Positions 11,020 through 21,127 are shown, counted from the stretch's first letter. The stretch: DNA of 64,000 bases from Ceratothoa steindachneri (GCA_963969495.1 OZ018324.1:139868355-139932354); one strand, 5' to 3'. Translations and numbers: made by a program. The notes: generated by a model from the sequence alone, not told the origin.

Positions 11020-11720
11020 AAATGGAGGATATTTTGTGAAATGGTTAGATATTACAGTAGAAATCTTTTTCTCTTTTGTGGTTGAGGTTAAGTTTGAGGC
11101 GCTTTAGGGCAGAGAATATTCGGCAACAGGAGAAGAGTCCATTGTAGATCTCGTTTGGCACGACAACACTTGATAGAAGCGGAAAGGTTTAGGTTGAGGG
11201 CTAGCCGTTGTAAATAGAAATAACTTCACATTCTGCCTCGGGAGTCCACACCATGGAGGACTACAAGGGCCTAGCGATACTGCAACTCTCGATTCGGTTG
11301 CATACATTATGTTCTTTTGGAGAATGGATCGGGTTGGCCACACCATCTTTATATACCGAAGAGGCTGCCCGAATTTTTCTACGCGCGGAGAAATGTGGAC
11401 AATTATAGTTTTCTCCTTGGGCATCGGCAGACGAAGGCGGTGGAGAGGTCTATCCTCCTCCGACCTTCATGAAAGAACAATTCAGACTCAGTCCGAACAA
11501 AACTAGCAGAGGTCAGGAAACCGTCAGAGCACCTAGATGGGAGAAAGAAGAGGGAGAAATAAAGGGCAGTCAAATATATAAAAGGGAGAAAAAGGGGGTA
11601 TACTAGAAATCTAATTCGCAGCACAATAAAACCTCAGATGGCCACAGAGCTGACCCTCCTCGCTACGCGAAGGCCAGCGTCTCTCTGGGACCAACCCCTG
11701 AAAAAAAATCCCAGAAAGGA
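11020..11720. other. No recognisable feature
   Basis: Several overlapping frames of 65-106 codons exist on both strands here, but none shows a motif I recognise. The stretch may contain the 5' part of the F3 element (gag or the endonuclease start), because it lies directly upstream of the endonuclease fragment on the minus strand, but nothing in it proves this. Confidence 0.4.
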
Positions 11721-11729
11721 GGGGGACCG

Positions 11730-11955
11730 GTATGGTATTCGTGCTTATACCGCTATCGTAGTTGCTCATTTACCGCTATTGTAGTTGCGTTCTCTTTGCT
11801 AAGGAAGTTGCACATTTACCGCTAAAAAAGTAGCACTTAAACCGCTCGTAATGTGCACTTTTATCGCTATGGTATATACGCGTTCAGCCGCTATGGAAGA
11901 TGCGCATTCACCCAGAATAAAAGATGCGCGATCAACCACTATTGAACACCCTAAA
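11730..11955. repeat. Degenerate minisatellite, unit about 22-24 bp
   Basis: About eight to nine imperfect tandem units occur here. The consensus is approximately TTACCGCTATNGTAGTTGCGC followed by a short AT. Examples are ACCGCTATCGTAGTTGCTC at 11750, ACCGCTATTGTAGTTGCGT at 11772, ACCGCTAAAAAAGTAGCAC at 11818, AGCCGCTATGGAAGATGCGC at 11887 and the last weak unit ACCACTATTGAACACC at 11935. The array sits immediately before the first F1 5' monomer (about 12000). Confidence 0.8.
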
Positions 11956-11999
11956 AGGGGCACGACGTCTGTCTTCCTGGCCACCATGCTGACGGGAGT

Positions 12000-12475
12000 C
12001 ACCGTCCTATCTGTCCACAGCTTGTTGCCTCTCCTTTATGATACACTGTCTCTTATCCAGCTTCCTCACTTTTTCTACAACCTCTGCCACAACTTTATCT
12101 GGTCGGCCTCTAAGTTCACATGGTAGACACCGACTTGCTTCTTCTGAAACAACTATCTTCGATTTGGGCTGGAGTGGATAGGACAATGCCACATCAAACA
12201 TTAGCTCCGGTTTGGGGTGGTGGGTTTTTAACAACCTGCCTCACCCCCAACCCCACCTGCCTCGCATAACCTTTATTTCTCCTTTTATGGTCTATCAACT
12301 TTATGCCCAGCCCAAGGTGGAGCATCCATACCGAAGGGCTACCTGGCTTCTGGCCGGGAGGTGTGGTCTCTAATGGCGTAGCTGGCTTTGCCGGACTGAA
12401 CCCATCTATCACAGAGCGAGTTACTGCTTGGTGTGATTAGATTTGGCGTCCAACGATAATAACAGAGTCCTCATG
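12000..12475 (+). repeat. F1 retrotransposon 5' monomer, copy 1
   Basis: This is the first of two tandem direct repeats offset by about 590 bp. Shared strings include CTTCCTCACTTT (12061 and 12655), GGTCGGCCTCT (12103 and 12697), TTTGGGGTGG (12211 and 12808), GCCCAGCCCAAG and the final TGTGATTAGATTTGGCGTCCA / GGTGATTAGAGTTTGCGTCCA. The same sequence in reverse complement lies at about 26040-26400, directly upstream of the gag of the F1 element on the minus strand. I therefore read it as the untranslated 5' region of F1, probably with promoter activity as in other LINEs with repeated 5' monomers. No coding content is evident. Confidence 0.7.
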
Positions 12476-12582
12476 CCCACTGATGTAGGGACTGATATAG
12501 CATCGCTCTTCTCAGCAGGACTCGTAGCCCTTAAATTAGCCGTACATTCCATCGGTCTCCATTCCCCAGGGCGCCATTAGGG

Positions 12583-13060
12583 TCACAGTGATTTGCTTCA
12601 CCTGGCCAAAGCTTGCCGCTTCTCCTTCCGAATACCCTGTCTTCTAACACTGCTTCCTCACTTTCCCTACAACCTCTCACACATGCTTTCCCGGTCGGCC
12701 TCTGATTTTGCAGGGAAGATACCGACCGATTTCCTCTCTCGAAGCCGTCTCTGATTTGGCGTCGGTGGGATGGGACAACGCCCTCCTCCCTTCCTCCGAA
12801 ATCAGGTTTGGGGTGGTCGATTTTAACAATTTGCCTTATACACACCCTTCTCTTCCTCGCACACCCTCTCCTCTTTTCTGTAGAGTAACAATTTTACGCC
12901 CAGCCCAAGTGGAGTCGCCATGGCCTCAAATGGACGCAGATTGCTTTTCCGTGCCCTTATTCACCACTTGCAGAGCAAGCTAGTGCTAATGGTGATTAGA
13001 GTTTGCGTCCAGCGAAAATAAGAGGGTTCCCATGCCCACCAATGAAAAGTTGCTCCCCCA
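12583..13060 (+). repeat. F1 retrotransposon 5' monomer, copy 2
   Basis: This is the second tandem monomer. It begins GTCACAGTG (compare GTCACCGTC at about 11998), shares the strings listed for copy 1, and ends near GCGTCCAGCGAAAATAAG with CATGCCCACCAATG (compare CATGCCCACTGATG at 12472). It also contains GGCCAAAGCTTGCC, aligning with GGCCCAAGCTTAGCC in the reverse complement of 26325-26340. An F1 gag fragment follows on the same strand from about 14150, although about 1 kb of mostly unrecognised sequence lies between. Confidence 0.7.
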
Positions 13061-13700
13061 CTGGATACGATTATGGATTTCTCTTCTGATTAGGCGATTT
13101 TGAGCCCTACGCGATGGCCTCTATCTTGCCCTCTAACCGAAATCCTGTCAGCGACCACTAAGAGAGGTTGCCACCTCGCAATATTTACCAGCAGTACCCC
13201 AATCGATGCCGAAAACCGACAAAAAACCTACATAGAAACCTAGCTCCCACTTCTTGGAATCGCTATATATCTCTAGAAGTTCCAGAAGAACAAAAGCTCT
13301 GTGTCTTACCTATGTACTACACTTTAAGATAAATATTTATTAAATCGGCCCCTGACTTTTCAATTGCGAAACACGCTCACATATAATAGTCCGGGTTGCT
13401 GCCGAGCCATTTTCGCAAAGCTTGCTTAGCCTACACTCTCTCGACTCTTAAAAAACCTTTGCCAGTGACAAGAACGAATTTAATGTGAGGACCTGCACTA
13501 ATCATAATGTTGTGACGGTCAGTATTTTTAAAAAGCCATTTCGCTCTTCTACTACGTTTTAGGGTTGCTAAGATAACTCTAAAATAAACAAACCCTACCA
13601 ATGTTTATAAAATTTGCAGGAACACTTAGACGAGTTAAAAAAGAACTACTCACTTTACTCAAATGCCGTAATTGCATCAAATTTCCCACTCCGCAAAATA
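13060..13700. other. No recognisable feature
   Basis: This stretch between the second 5' monomer and the CCHC reading frame holds only short broken frames. It is moderately AT-rich and shows no repeat I can match elsewhere in the window. Confidence 0.4.
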
Positions 13701-13704
13701 TTGA

Positions 13705-13878
13705 ATGAACACCTGGAACCCGTGCTTTCGATGTGGACAATTGGGACACAATGCCTTAGATTGCCCAGAAGAGACGCACTGCCTCAACTGTGGCCGCCCA
13801 CATTTGAGCATGCCACAAGAAGTGTCTTCACTACCTCTACCACGAAGAGATCCTCGTTTGTTCCTTCTAAAGCACTAG
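13705..13878 (+). pseudogene. Small gag-like CCHC zinc-knuckle reading frame
   Basis: A 57-codon frame starts with ATG at 13705, directly after an in-frame TGA, and stops at 13876-13878. It encodes CFRCGQLGHNALDC, a perfect C-x2-C-x4-H-x4-C zinc knuckle, followed by a second Cys/His cluster CLNCGRPH. Such knuckles bind nucleic acid in the gag or ORF1 proteins of retroelements. It is too short to be a complete gag and both ends look truncated. It does not match the gag knuckles of the F1 or F2 copies here, so its parent element is unknown. A cellular CCHC protein exon is possible but less likely in this setting. Confidence 0.6.
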
Positions 13879-14149
13879 CTCTAGAAGCCAAGCAAAACTA
13901 GAAGTGGGTGAAGAAGGCCTTATACTGTCAACAACCACCTTTTCGATTGTGAAGATTGGTACTCCTAGCATTCACGGCACTCTACCTACGTCTAGCACAT
14001 CGGTGCTCAGAACATACCAGCCAAGAAACCTTTGCAAACACATACAGTTACGCATTTACAACAAGATGATGCAATATAAATACCAATATCCCCCGATCTT
14101 GATAAAGTATAACCAAACTCTCCCTGTCAGAGAGTGCCACTCTCGCTCG

Positions 14150-14880
14150 AAATACTTGTTTACTCATCTTCAGAATACGGATCTCCCCCTTATGGCAGGA
14201 AGATTCATCAAAGAGGAAGAGACCGAACTCAATCACTTCCGTCCCTCTTATTTGTATCAAATCATGAACCCACCCATGTACCAACAACATTTGAGCTGGC
14301 CGACCAGAAAGGGGGAAAGGGCAAGAGTGTGCTTAGAAAATAGGGAGTGGCAACGAGACGGACCCCTACACTCCAAGTTCGACTGTTATAATCTCCCTGA
14401 TTTGGTGCCTATAGGGTGATATCGCTACCCTGTGGATCGATTCGTGCCACTGCCGTGTAGGTGGTACTATTAACACTGATTTGAAAATAAAGATCGCTCC
14501 TGTAGACGAGCAAAGTCGTGGTTACTCGGAGTTCTGTAAGTTGCTCCAAACGGCACAAGATAAGTCCAAAACGTGTGTGGCTAAAGGGTGTCAATTACAG
14601 AGAGTCGCACCTTTCTTCCTCGAAGCAATGTGGTACTTATCTCCGGGAAAAGGAAATCATGGCGGTTCTGGCCCAGGCTCGTCTATCATTTCGCGCTATT
14701 AAGTACTTGGTCCTGGCACAAGGTCGATACCTGAAAGGTCTTAACTCAATGCTAAAAAAACACACTCTCTTTCTTGCCCCTCAAGGCTTACGAGAGGCGC
14801 ACTGTCGTTTCCACACACATTCGGAACCCTTCTTCGGGTTCTACTCACCACGGACGCTCATCGTGTAAACTCGTAGCACA
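14150..14880 (+). pseudogene. F1 gag (ORF1) fragment, copy A
   Basis: Three plus-strand frames together follow the gag of the minus-strand F1 element at 24123-24860. FELADQKGGKGKSVLRK (about 14292) matches LELADNMAGKVERVMRK. KFDCYNLPDLV, near 14380, matches KFDCDKLPESV. YRYPVDRFVPLP matches the segment before the zinc knuckle. CAKGCQLQRVAPFFLEAM and a parallel frame, SSSKQCGTYLREKEIMAVL, match the end of the knuckle region (ASSKKCGAYLLEKEILAVL). The Cys/His residues are largely lost (WYYY in place of CYYC). At least two frameshifts and stops are present. It ends about 14880 and is followed by an F1 3' tail rather than ORF2. Confidence 0.8.
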
Positions 14881-15065
14881 AATGGTTCAAACCTAGGCCT
14901 GGCAAAAACTAGGGTTCCACCCTCTGTCCCAAGCGTGACCGTTTCCCATAAGTCAAAAGTGCCGCGCTCCCTACTGAGTTGCTCGTCGTACAGGAGGCCA
15001 CACCATTGAAGTTTTTTTCTGAGGCAATCTTCCGGACTTTTTAAATCTGCTCTCAAAGGAAGACA

Positions 15066-15360
15066 GCACAGGAGAAGCTTGCTATCGCATGTCTCTTTTA
15101 TTCGGGGACTAGTTTGTGCACTGACTTACTGATTAAACGACTCCTGCGCCGGGAGCAGGCGGGCATATCCCCCACGCTAGAGCGTGCTTTCTTCTTGTTA
15201 CCTTTTTAGGTTTTTTTTTTTAGTATATGATCTTTTTATCCTTGCCACGTGTTATTTACTTGTATTCAATTCTTTACTATAGCCTACTCATAGGCTGTAA
15301 TGAGTACAGCAAATTATGCCTAACTAGGCAGTCGCCAGATGAGCTCCTAAAGTTTAAAAA
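15066..15360 (+). mobile_element. F1 3' end (last codons and 3'UTR), copy A
   Basis: From about 15080 the sequence matches the F1 3' region at 49370-49705: TGCTATCGCATGTCTC...TCGGGGACTAGTTTGTGCAC aligns with TGCTACCGCTTGTCCC...TCGGGACGAGTTCGTGCAC. It continues through a pyrimidine-rich part and the hairpin GCCTACTCATAGGC (15282-15295), then CGCCAGATGAGCTCCTAAA, and ends in an A-rich tail near 15360. With the gag at 14150-14880 this makes a copy that lost all of ORF2 between about 14880 and 15066. Confidence 0.8.
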
Positions 15361-15374
15361 ATAAAATCTTATAA

Positions 15375-15860
15375 TGGAATTGCTGCGGATTCCTGGCAAA
15401 CTGGAAGGAGATGCGGAGGCTCGACTCTTCCCGTTTTGCCCTAGCTATCATTTTGCAGGAGACCATGCTGGGCGTGTGCTTCCTTCCCACACTCACGGGG
15501 TATAATGGTTTTTCGATCCCGCCACCACGGGATGATGGCCGGGCTGGAGGATGCGCCATTTACACCCGGTATGATGTCTACGTTTTTCTTTTCGTTTTAC
15601 ATACCTCCTCTCAGGCAGTTGCACCTGGATAGGAGGTATACTGTTGTTTCTGCGTACATTCCACCGTCATCCGAATTCAACGCGGGTTACTTCCACCGCA
15701 TCGTGGTATATTTGCCGAGGGCCTTTCTCTTGCTCGGGGACTTGAACGGGAGAAACTGCCTCCTGGGAGACTACTCGATCAATCCCAGTGGTCAGGTCAT
15801 GGCGGAATTAATCGACGAGCTGAAGTGAGGTGTTCTAAATGTGGATGAATTAAGGTCGGT
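15375..15860 (+). pseudogene. F1 AP-endonuclease fragment
   Basis: Overlapping plus-strand frames encode most of an AP-type endonuclease of F1. The first reads ILQETMLG (metal-binding Glu of QET) and GRAGGCAIYTRYDV. The next reads LHLDRRYTVVSAYIPPSSEF, then FLLLGDLNGRNCLLGDYSIN (Asp and Asn of the GDxN motif kept), and ends LIDELK followed by a stop and VLNVDEL. One frameshift separates the two frames near 15610. The N-terminal start and the SDH end are missing. It abuts the A-rich tail of the preceding F1 copy at 15360, so it is a separate insertion or a rearranged piece. Confidence 0.85.
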
Positions 15861-15939
15861 ATATAAATCCGTTGACTTCTTCTCCTGCAACTTCATCGCC
15901 GTGGGCCTAACTACTATTCCTAAAACGCCTGGCGAAATA

Positions 15940-16060
15940 CCTACATGCGCTATAAGCGCCGCCCGAACGATTTACTCTTGGTGAATTTCGTAGAGCTAGG
16001 GCTAGGTTGCGGTATTGTTCGAATTTACCGTCTCGTTTACCTCGAGATCCATTTTGTTAA
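15940..16060 (+). pseudogene. F1 EN-RT linker fragment
   Basis: RYKRRPNDLLLVNFVELGLG matches RYNRHPNDFPVVEFLRARAR in the minus-strand F1 element (near 22800) and the RRPNDFTVGQF-like segment of the third copy near 46760. This conserved basic segment lies between the endonuclease and RT domains. The match fades after about 16060 into AT-rich sequence, so the copy is 3'-truncated here. Confidence 0.7.
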
Positions 16061-16740
16061 TCCTATCCCAAGTGAAAACTACTCAGTAATAATTTATTGC
16101 TACTTTTTTCTAAATTTCTGTGTCAAGTCAAAATTTATATTTCCATCACACTAAAATCATCTTTTTCATTAAACTACTCCATAAACCAGAATTAATATAT
16201 TATTCTTTGGGTATGAGTAAATCCTTTCCACTATTCCTATTGTTGACGGCCTAAAACATTTATTTATGGCAATCTCCATCATTTGGATTTACATCCATCA
16301 AAGAAATTTAAGAAAAAATTATAAATAACTAAATTTATAACAACAATTATGATGATCATAAAATAAGTCCACATTTACCAATCCACAGCAAGCGTCAATT
16401 ATGATGACACCTTGTTCATTTAATAGAGTTTAATTTTCACAAGGTTGGAAAGAAAAGGAAAGAGCATTCCATATAATTTACTTTAACCTTCCCTTCATTT
16501 TTATGTAGGACGAATTTTAAAGTCTCTAAAACTCATCCACCGCAAAGTGATGCTCCATTCTTTTTGTTGGGTGATCTAGGACCTCTCTTCTTATCGGAAG
16601 ACTGAAAAGTAGACAACTTACCTGTGCAAACTAAACAGTCATTTGGAAAGGACAGTACGTTTCTGAACTGATTCAAGAGATTGGGTTCATGTCCTGAATC
16701 TAGAAGAAATAACATTACTAAACTCGATTATGATCTCTAG
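16060..16740. other. AT-rich sequence, nothing recognised
   Basis: About 700 bp of AT-rich sequence lies between the truncated F1 linker and the next element. Only one frame of 60 codons is open. I see no motif, inverted repeat or repeat match. Confidence 0.4.
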
Positions 16741-16939
16741 ATACAAACTAGTATTTTGAACATTAACTGATCGAAAATCTCTTCCTCATTCAAAATTATT
16801 TTGCTGGGTAAATGCGGTTCTAATAATCGCTGCGATGGTGTTTGGCCGGAAGAGTTTATTTTGGTTATTTTTGAAGTTGATCTCTTCTTCGGCCACATAG
16901 TTGCCGTTGACATTCCATCCACTCCTTGAACGCCTGGTC

Positions 16940-17480
16940 AGTTAGCACCGTTTACGAGAGAAACAATATGCCTTTAAGCGCTACACGCGCAAATGGAAAA
17001 GTTTTACCATCTGTGAATTTCGCCAGGTAACAGATAAATTAATTTTTTTTTAGGAAACTTCCTTCTCTTCAGGTCATACTAACATGTCTTCATTCTACGA
17101 GACGATCGGTATTTTAAAGGTGTACATGCATCTTAAAATGATTCGGAGTAAGTTTTCTCAGGATTCCCCTCTTGTTTTCCAGATAGAGAAGACCCCCTTC
17201 TCAAATCCCACGTCCAGCGTGGAATTAACCATAACTGCTTTCTCTAGATGCTTTAGTGAGCATGTTGCTTTACAAGCAAACGAAGCAAATAGCCTGTTCG
17301 CTAAATACCACACAACGAATGGACTACTTCTCCAGATGCTGGGAACCTTTCAAAGAGATGTTTTCTTTGAGCGTTTTGCGTTCGGCTTTCGTTTCGTGAG
17401 CAAGTACTTTCCTTATTATGGACGATACTTAGAACTCTCTGCTTTGTTAGATGGTTTATTCCTAGGTTCCTGGTGAATAG
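16940..17480 (+). pseudogene. Linker and early RT region of a non-LTR element (family F4)
   Basis: At about 16945-17020 one frame reads REKQYAFKRYTRKWKSFTI and then CEFRQ. This is the basic EN-RT linker text of arthropod LINEs (compare KxxALKRY...FRxARA). The 130-codon frame at 17084-17476 contains SPLVFQIEKTPFSNPTSSVE and a few residues later FSRCFSEH. This matches the segment P(P/H)xLxxxGxxISDPxxVAxxxAxHF found just before RT. The remainder of this frame is not recognisable. It leads directly into clear RT motifs from 17480. Confidence 0.65.
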
Positions 17481-18370
17481 CTACCATGTTTGCTTTTCTC
17501 AGGAGAAGAAAGGATTACGCCACTTCTTGTTTTGTCCTCTTGCTTGTGGAATTTCTTGGAGAAATTGGTGAGTTATCCTAATTCCTCGGCAATGTATTTC
17601 ACCTGTTTTTTTTCAGTTTGCCGTTTTCATAACTTCCTGTCAACATTGGATGATCTCAAGTCGAAGATTGATATAAGGGAGGTGTTCTTCGACAAGCAAT
17701 ATTTTGCCAAGGTGTTCTACGAATTGGAGAAGGCCTATGTTGTCTCTTAGTGATAGGGTAGGATTGAAACTTTTAATTCTATTGAGAAGAGGAAACACCT
17801 ATTCATTTAACTGTGTGAGTTTCTTCAAGAACATGGGTTTCGATTACATTTTGGAGAAGACTCTGCAAACCCAAAGTAGAAGAATAGAGAATTCCGAATA
17901 GAAGTCTCCACATGTGACTATTTTTGGCCAAAATCATCAACGGGGTCACCTCGCCTTTACTAAATTATATTCTTGGAGTGGAAGATACAATGCGATATGA
18001 ACCGCCTCAATAATTATTCCGCCTTATTGGGAACCAATCTGACCCAGAATTGTTCCTAAACGGGAATCGCCTGGATAGGGTGGAATCATTAAAATTCCTT
18101 GGTCATATTTTCAACCGATATATTGCCCGAGAAGCACAAATTCGTAGCTTTAGGTTTTATATCTTGTAGCCGTTCCATAGGCATTATACTTTTTCTAAAT
18201 TTCATTATGTGCGGCAGATACATATATTGCTACTCAATATTCATTTGTCCTTCGTTTGTTTTCTCCAAGCTAGAAGAGGGATGAGATCTTAATTCCTCTG
18301 CAATCGATCAGCTATTGCAATCGTTTATTCGATCCAATATACCGGTCTCCTTGAAGTTGGTTGCTGCTAC
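17480..18370 (+). pseudogene. Reverse transcriptase fragment of a non-LTR element (family F4)
   Basis: Plus-strand frames give VLSSCLWNFLEKLV (usual LTSCLCKxLEKMV), then FLSTLDDLKSKIDIREVFFD and KVFYELEKAYVVS (usual VFFDLEKAYDTTW), so the first catalytic Asp region reads Glu (YELEK). The catalytic (Y/F)xDD box is absent: the sequence jumps to GFRLHFGEDS near 17830. At about 18065 GNRLDRVESLKFLGHIFNR matches the VxxVKFLGLIFDRxLTW motif that follows the palm. Frameshifts are frequent. Downstream to about 19500 there are weak traces of the RNase H/tail region. The family differs from F1-F3 in sequence. Confidence 0.8.
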
Positions 18371-19560
18371 ACGCGTCCCTACATTGTGCTTTCTTGTGGA
18401 AAGAGGGAGATGCTAATGATTTACGTCCTACATAGGGCATGATGCCCTATTACACAACAATTCAGCATCTGCTTCTGTCTCTAACCATTCTCATTCATTT
18501 CAAAAGCTGTCCTAACATTGCCTAAGAGAAGAAGAGGCACCAATGATGTTTAAACCATTTGGGATCTTATCTAATAAACGCCTTTTGCCAGTAGCACACA
18601 TAGTTCCAGAACGCCACCTTGGATGATATAACCTTAGAACATTTATCAGACCACATACGCTCCCTAAGCTTCTATAGTTGGTGGAGTATCACGTCATATG
18701 ATTCGTTTATCACTTCAATCGTGTATCACTTCAATCGTGCAAACCTGACCAAATGGCTCCTCTTTTGAGAGAATAAGTGGTTTCTATGCGTTATCACCTC
18801 AGTTTTAAGTAGCAAGACTCTTAGTGGCTTAATAACCTCCTTTATGTCTAAGCTGGTTCCAATATCTTACTCATTAGAGGAGATTATGTCGTGGCCTGGG
18901 GCGAATGTCACTTCTTAGGAACTCACATTGTGCGTTGTCATCTCGTGTTTTATGATACTACGTGTCCGGCAGATGACCTGATTATATTCTGCTGATTTCG
19001 TAGAATTGTAGATTATGCGAAAAACGTTATCGCTGGAGAGGGTATTCAGGCATTTGCTAAAGACTGAGCGACACACCCGACGTTTCACTCTTCCATATAT
19101 GTACTATTAAATATATGGCAGGGATCAGAGAAGCTTAAGAACTTCATTGTAAATAAGATGAGATAAATCGCCCTGGACTAAGAAGCAGCGTTCCTTGGCG
19201 CAGCCACTGTTCCAGGAGATCTATGAAAATTTGTTTGATCGTGCAAAATCATTTTTGTTGCTTCCGAATGGCCACAATTGTGGGACGTAGTGTCGTTGAA
19301 TGTAGATGTCTCCTGAACATTCCTATTAACATATTTTGAGCCTCAAGACTATGGAACACATGTTGAGTGAATGTTTATAGTTTTGTGTAAGCATCGTGAG
19401 CGGTGCAGGCCAAATCCCTTAATCTGCAAGGTCGTTACTTCTATCCTCTGTGAGTGCTGGGTACGATTCATGCATAGCGGAAACTATTGTGATTGTATTA
19501 TTTAAATTAAGTGGCTCTGCTGAATATTATTAAAATTTTAAATATTTGAATTGTTGGCTG
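18370..19560 (+). mobile_element. Probable degraded 3' half of the F4 element
   Basis: No frame above 60 codons is open. One short stretch near 19340-19375 reads MEHMLSECL in one frame, resembling the H-(I/M)-L-x-E-C part of the Cys/His tail of ORF2 proteins. Its position, about 1 kb after RT on the same strand, suits that. The rest is unrecognised; the element end is not clearly visible. I assign this stretch by position and one motif only. Confidence 0.35.
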
Positions 19561-19904
19561 CCGCTTAGGCACAAGGGGGAATATGGCTACTCTCTAGTGC
19601 CTTTGAGTTCCTTGAAAAATTTTATTAACTTTGATTGCACTTTTAAATCAAAGTTGTGAAAATAATGAATTTCTGTAGAACTACGACTATTCAGTAATAT
19701 TACGACCTCGTATTGTTCCGTTAGTCTGATATTTTTTCACCTCAATATTTAGTATCGTACCGTATGATAATCAGTAGTATTTAGTGCTCTCACATAGTAG
19801 AAACTGACAGTAATTTCGCTGCACGAAAGAGTTTCTTACTCGACCTGTTCTCTCCCTAATTTTTCTGCTATTGTTGCTATACACCAGTGGAAAATAAATA
19901 TTTT

Positions 19905-20190
19905 TTATTTATTTATTTTTTTAAAGCGCTCATCTGGGGACTGCCTAATTGGACATTAGTCGCCGTATTAAAAACTGGCCTAGTACGAGGCTACTTTAAG
20001 ATAAAATTAAAAAAGATAAAAACAACACCCCCCCCCCAAAAAAAAATGGGAAAAGGAAGCGAGCAGTAAGTAAGCTCCTGCGTCAGAGGGAGGTTTCCCC
20101 GTCGCAGGAGCGTTCCGCCTATAAGAACCCTCCCAACCCCAAAAAAACCCTGCCTAAATAATAGGGAAAAGGCCGGCCCCTCCCCAAAAG
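19905..20190 (-). mobile_element. F1 3'UTR and A-rich tail (copy B)
   Basis: On the minus strand the sequence after the Cys/His tail is GC-rich with an inverted repeat (GCTCCTGCG about 20117, CGCAGGAGC about 20073), then a G-run and T-rich part. It continues with the hairpin GCCTCGTACTAGGC (19978-19991), then AATTAGGCAGTCCCCAGATG, and ends in a tail of A and AATA repeats near 19905. The hairpin, its distance from the end (about 70 nt) and the CAGATGRGC block are shared with the F1 ends at 15360 and 49705. Confidence 0.8.
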
Positions 20191-20400
20191 TCAACAAGTC
20201 CAACAGTCAATGTGCACGCACTCATCCCGAGTAGAAGAGATAGGCGGTAGCAACCGCGCCCATCCCGGTACGTGCGCGAAGATCACCCAGACTGGGACAT
20301 TCGACAAGAATGTGCCGAACAGTCTGGGGACGACGCAGTCGTCACAAAAGGGCACAGGCGAGCGCTCCATCAGATAGCGATGCGTCACACGAGTGTTTCC
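20191..20400 (-). pseudogene. C-terminal Cys/His domain of F1 ORF2 (copy B)
   Basis: The minus strand reads VTHRYLMERSPVPFCDDCVV and continues toward a region that in the third copy reads as a similar CDDC segment (49240-49300). This corresponds to the R(L/I)GHTxxTHxYLMERxPxPxC tail that follows RNase H. The first CxxC pair is present; the later His/Cys pair is not in the same frame. Downstream it ends STRDECVH, matching the end of the third copy (CTRDEFVH). Confidence 0.8.
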
Positions 20401-20508
20401 GATTCAAAGACGACAGAAAGCGACCTGAAATCGTCGCCGCATTGGGGGATAGGTCCATGGGAACAGTCGCGGTGCAATAGCGCGCAACTTTAAGTTCCCT
20501 AAGACCGT

Positions 20509-21127
20509 CTACCATCTTCTTTGCCGAGCAGTCCGAATAGTTGCCCGTATTCCTGCCATGTAGTCGGTGTGAGGAAGAGCGAAACGCTGGTCCGGTCGCA
20601 AAGTCCTCACGGACTCATTGGCGCCCTCATCGGCGCGCTTATTCCCGGCAATTCCGACATGTCCAAGAACCCAGCAGAAGATAATCTCGACATCCGCCCG
20701 GCTCGCCAAAACCATGGCGTCACGGATATCGCGAACCAGGGGATGCGGAGATTTCAATGCCCAGAAAGCACTCAGGGCGCCTTTTGAGTCACTATAGATC
20801 ATTATCCGGTCTCCACCTGGGCACGTCGCGTGATCTCCCGTACCTAGTGCTGTATTGCCACCAGTTCGGCCGTGAAGACAGACGCAGCGCCTGGCAGAGC
20901 CCCGCTGACTTCAAACAGAGGGGAAACAGCATGGAAGCCGACCCCCTCTTCGGACATGGAGCCATCGGTATACACTGGCACGGTTCCAGCGTGACATGAG
21001 GTGTGCTCCAAAAAGGTCGAAAGTAATACTCCCGGCGCTGTAGAAGCTTTAAGAGCAGATGCGGGCGACAAATAGCCAAATGTGGCACCCTCCATGGTGG
21101 CTTTCTGGGCAGAACCTGGGGCATCAC
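20509..21127 (-). pseudogene. RNase H domain of F1 ORF2 (copy B)
   Basis: Two minus-strand frames cover the domain. The first (21095-20844) reads VPVYTDGSMSEEGVGFHAV and, further on, GAASVFTAELVAIQH: the DG of YTDGS and the Glu of TAEL are two catalytic acidic residues. The second (20802-20509) reads MIYSDSKGALSAFWAL (third catalytic Asp of the YSDS motif) and FCWVLGHVGIAGNKRADEGA, which has the conserved GH.GI.GN..AD. A frameshift near 20820 separates them. The domain is otherwise nearly complete and its active-site residues are all still readable across the two frames. Confidence 0.92.

Noticed and set aside
16533..16922. Possible host exons around 16.5-17.5 kb with pyrimidine tracts before AG
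   Set aside because: The frame from 17084 leads into clear LINE RT motifs and contains the pre-RT segment, so it belongs to a retroelement.
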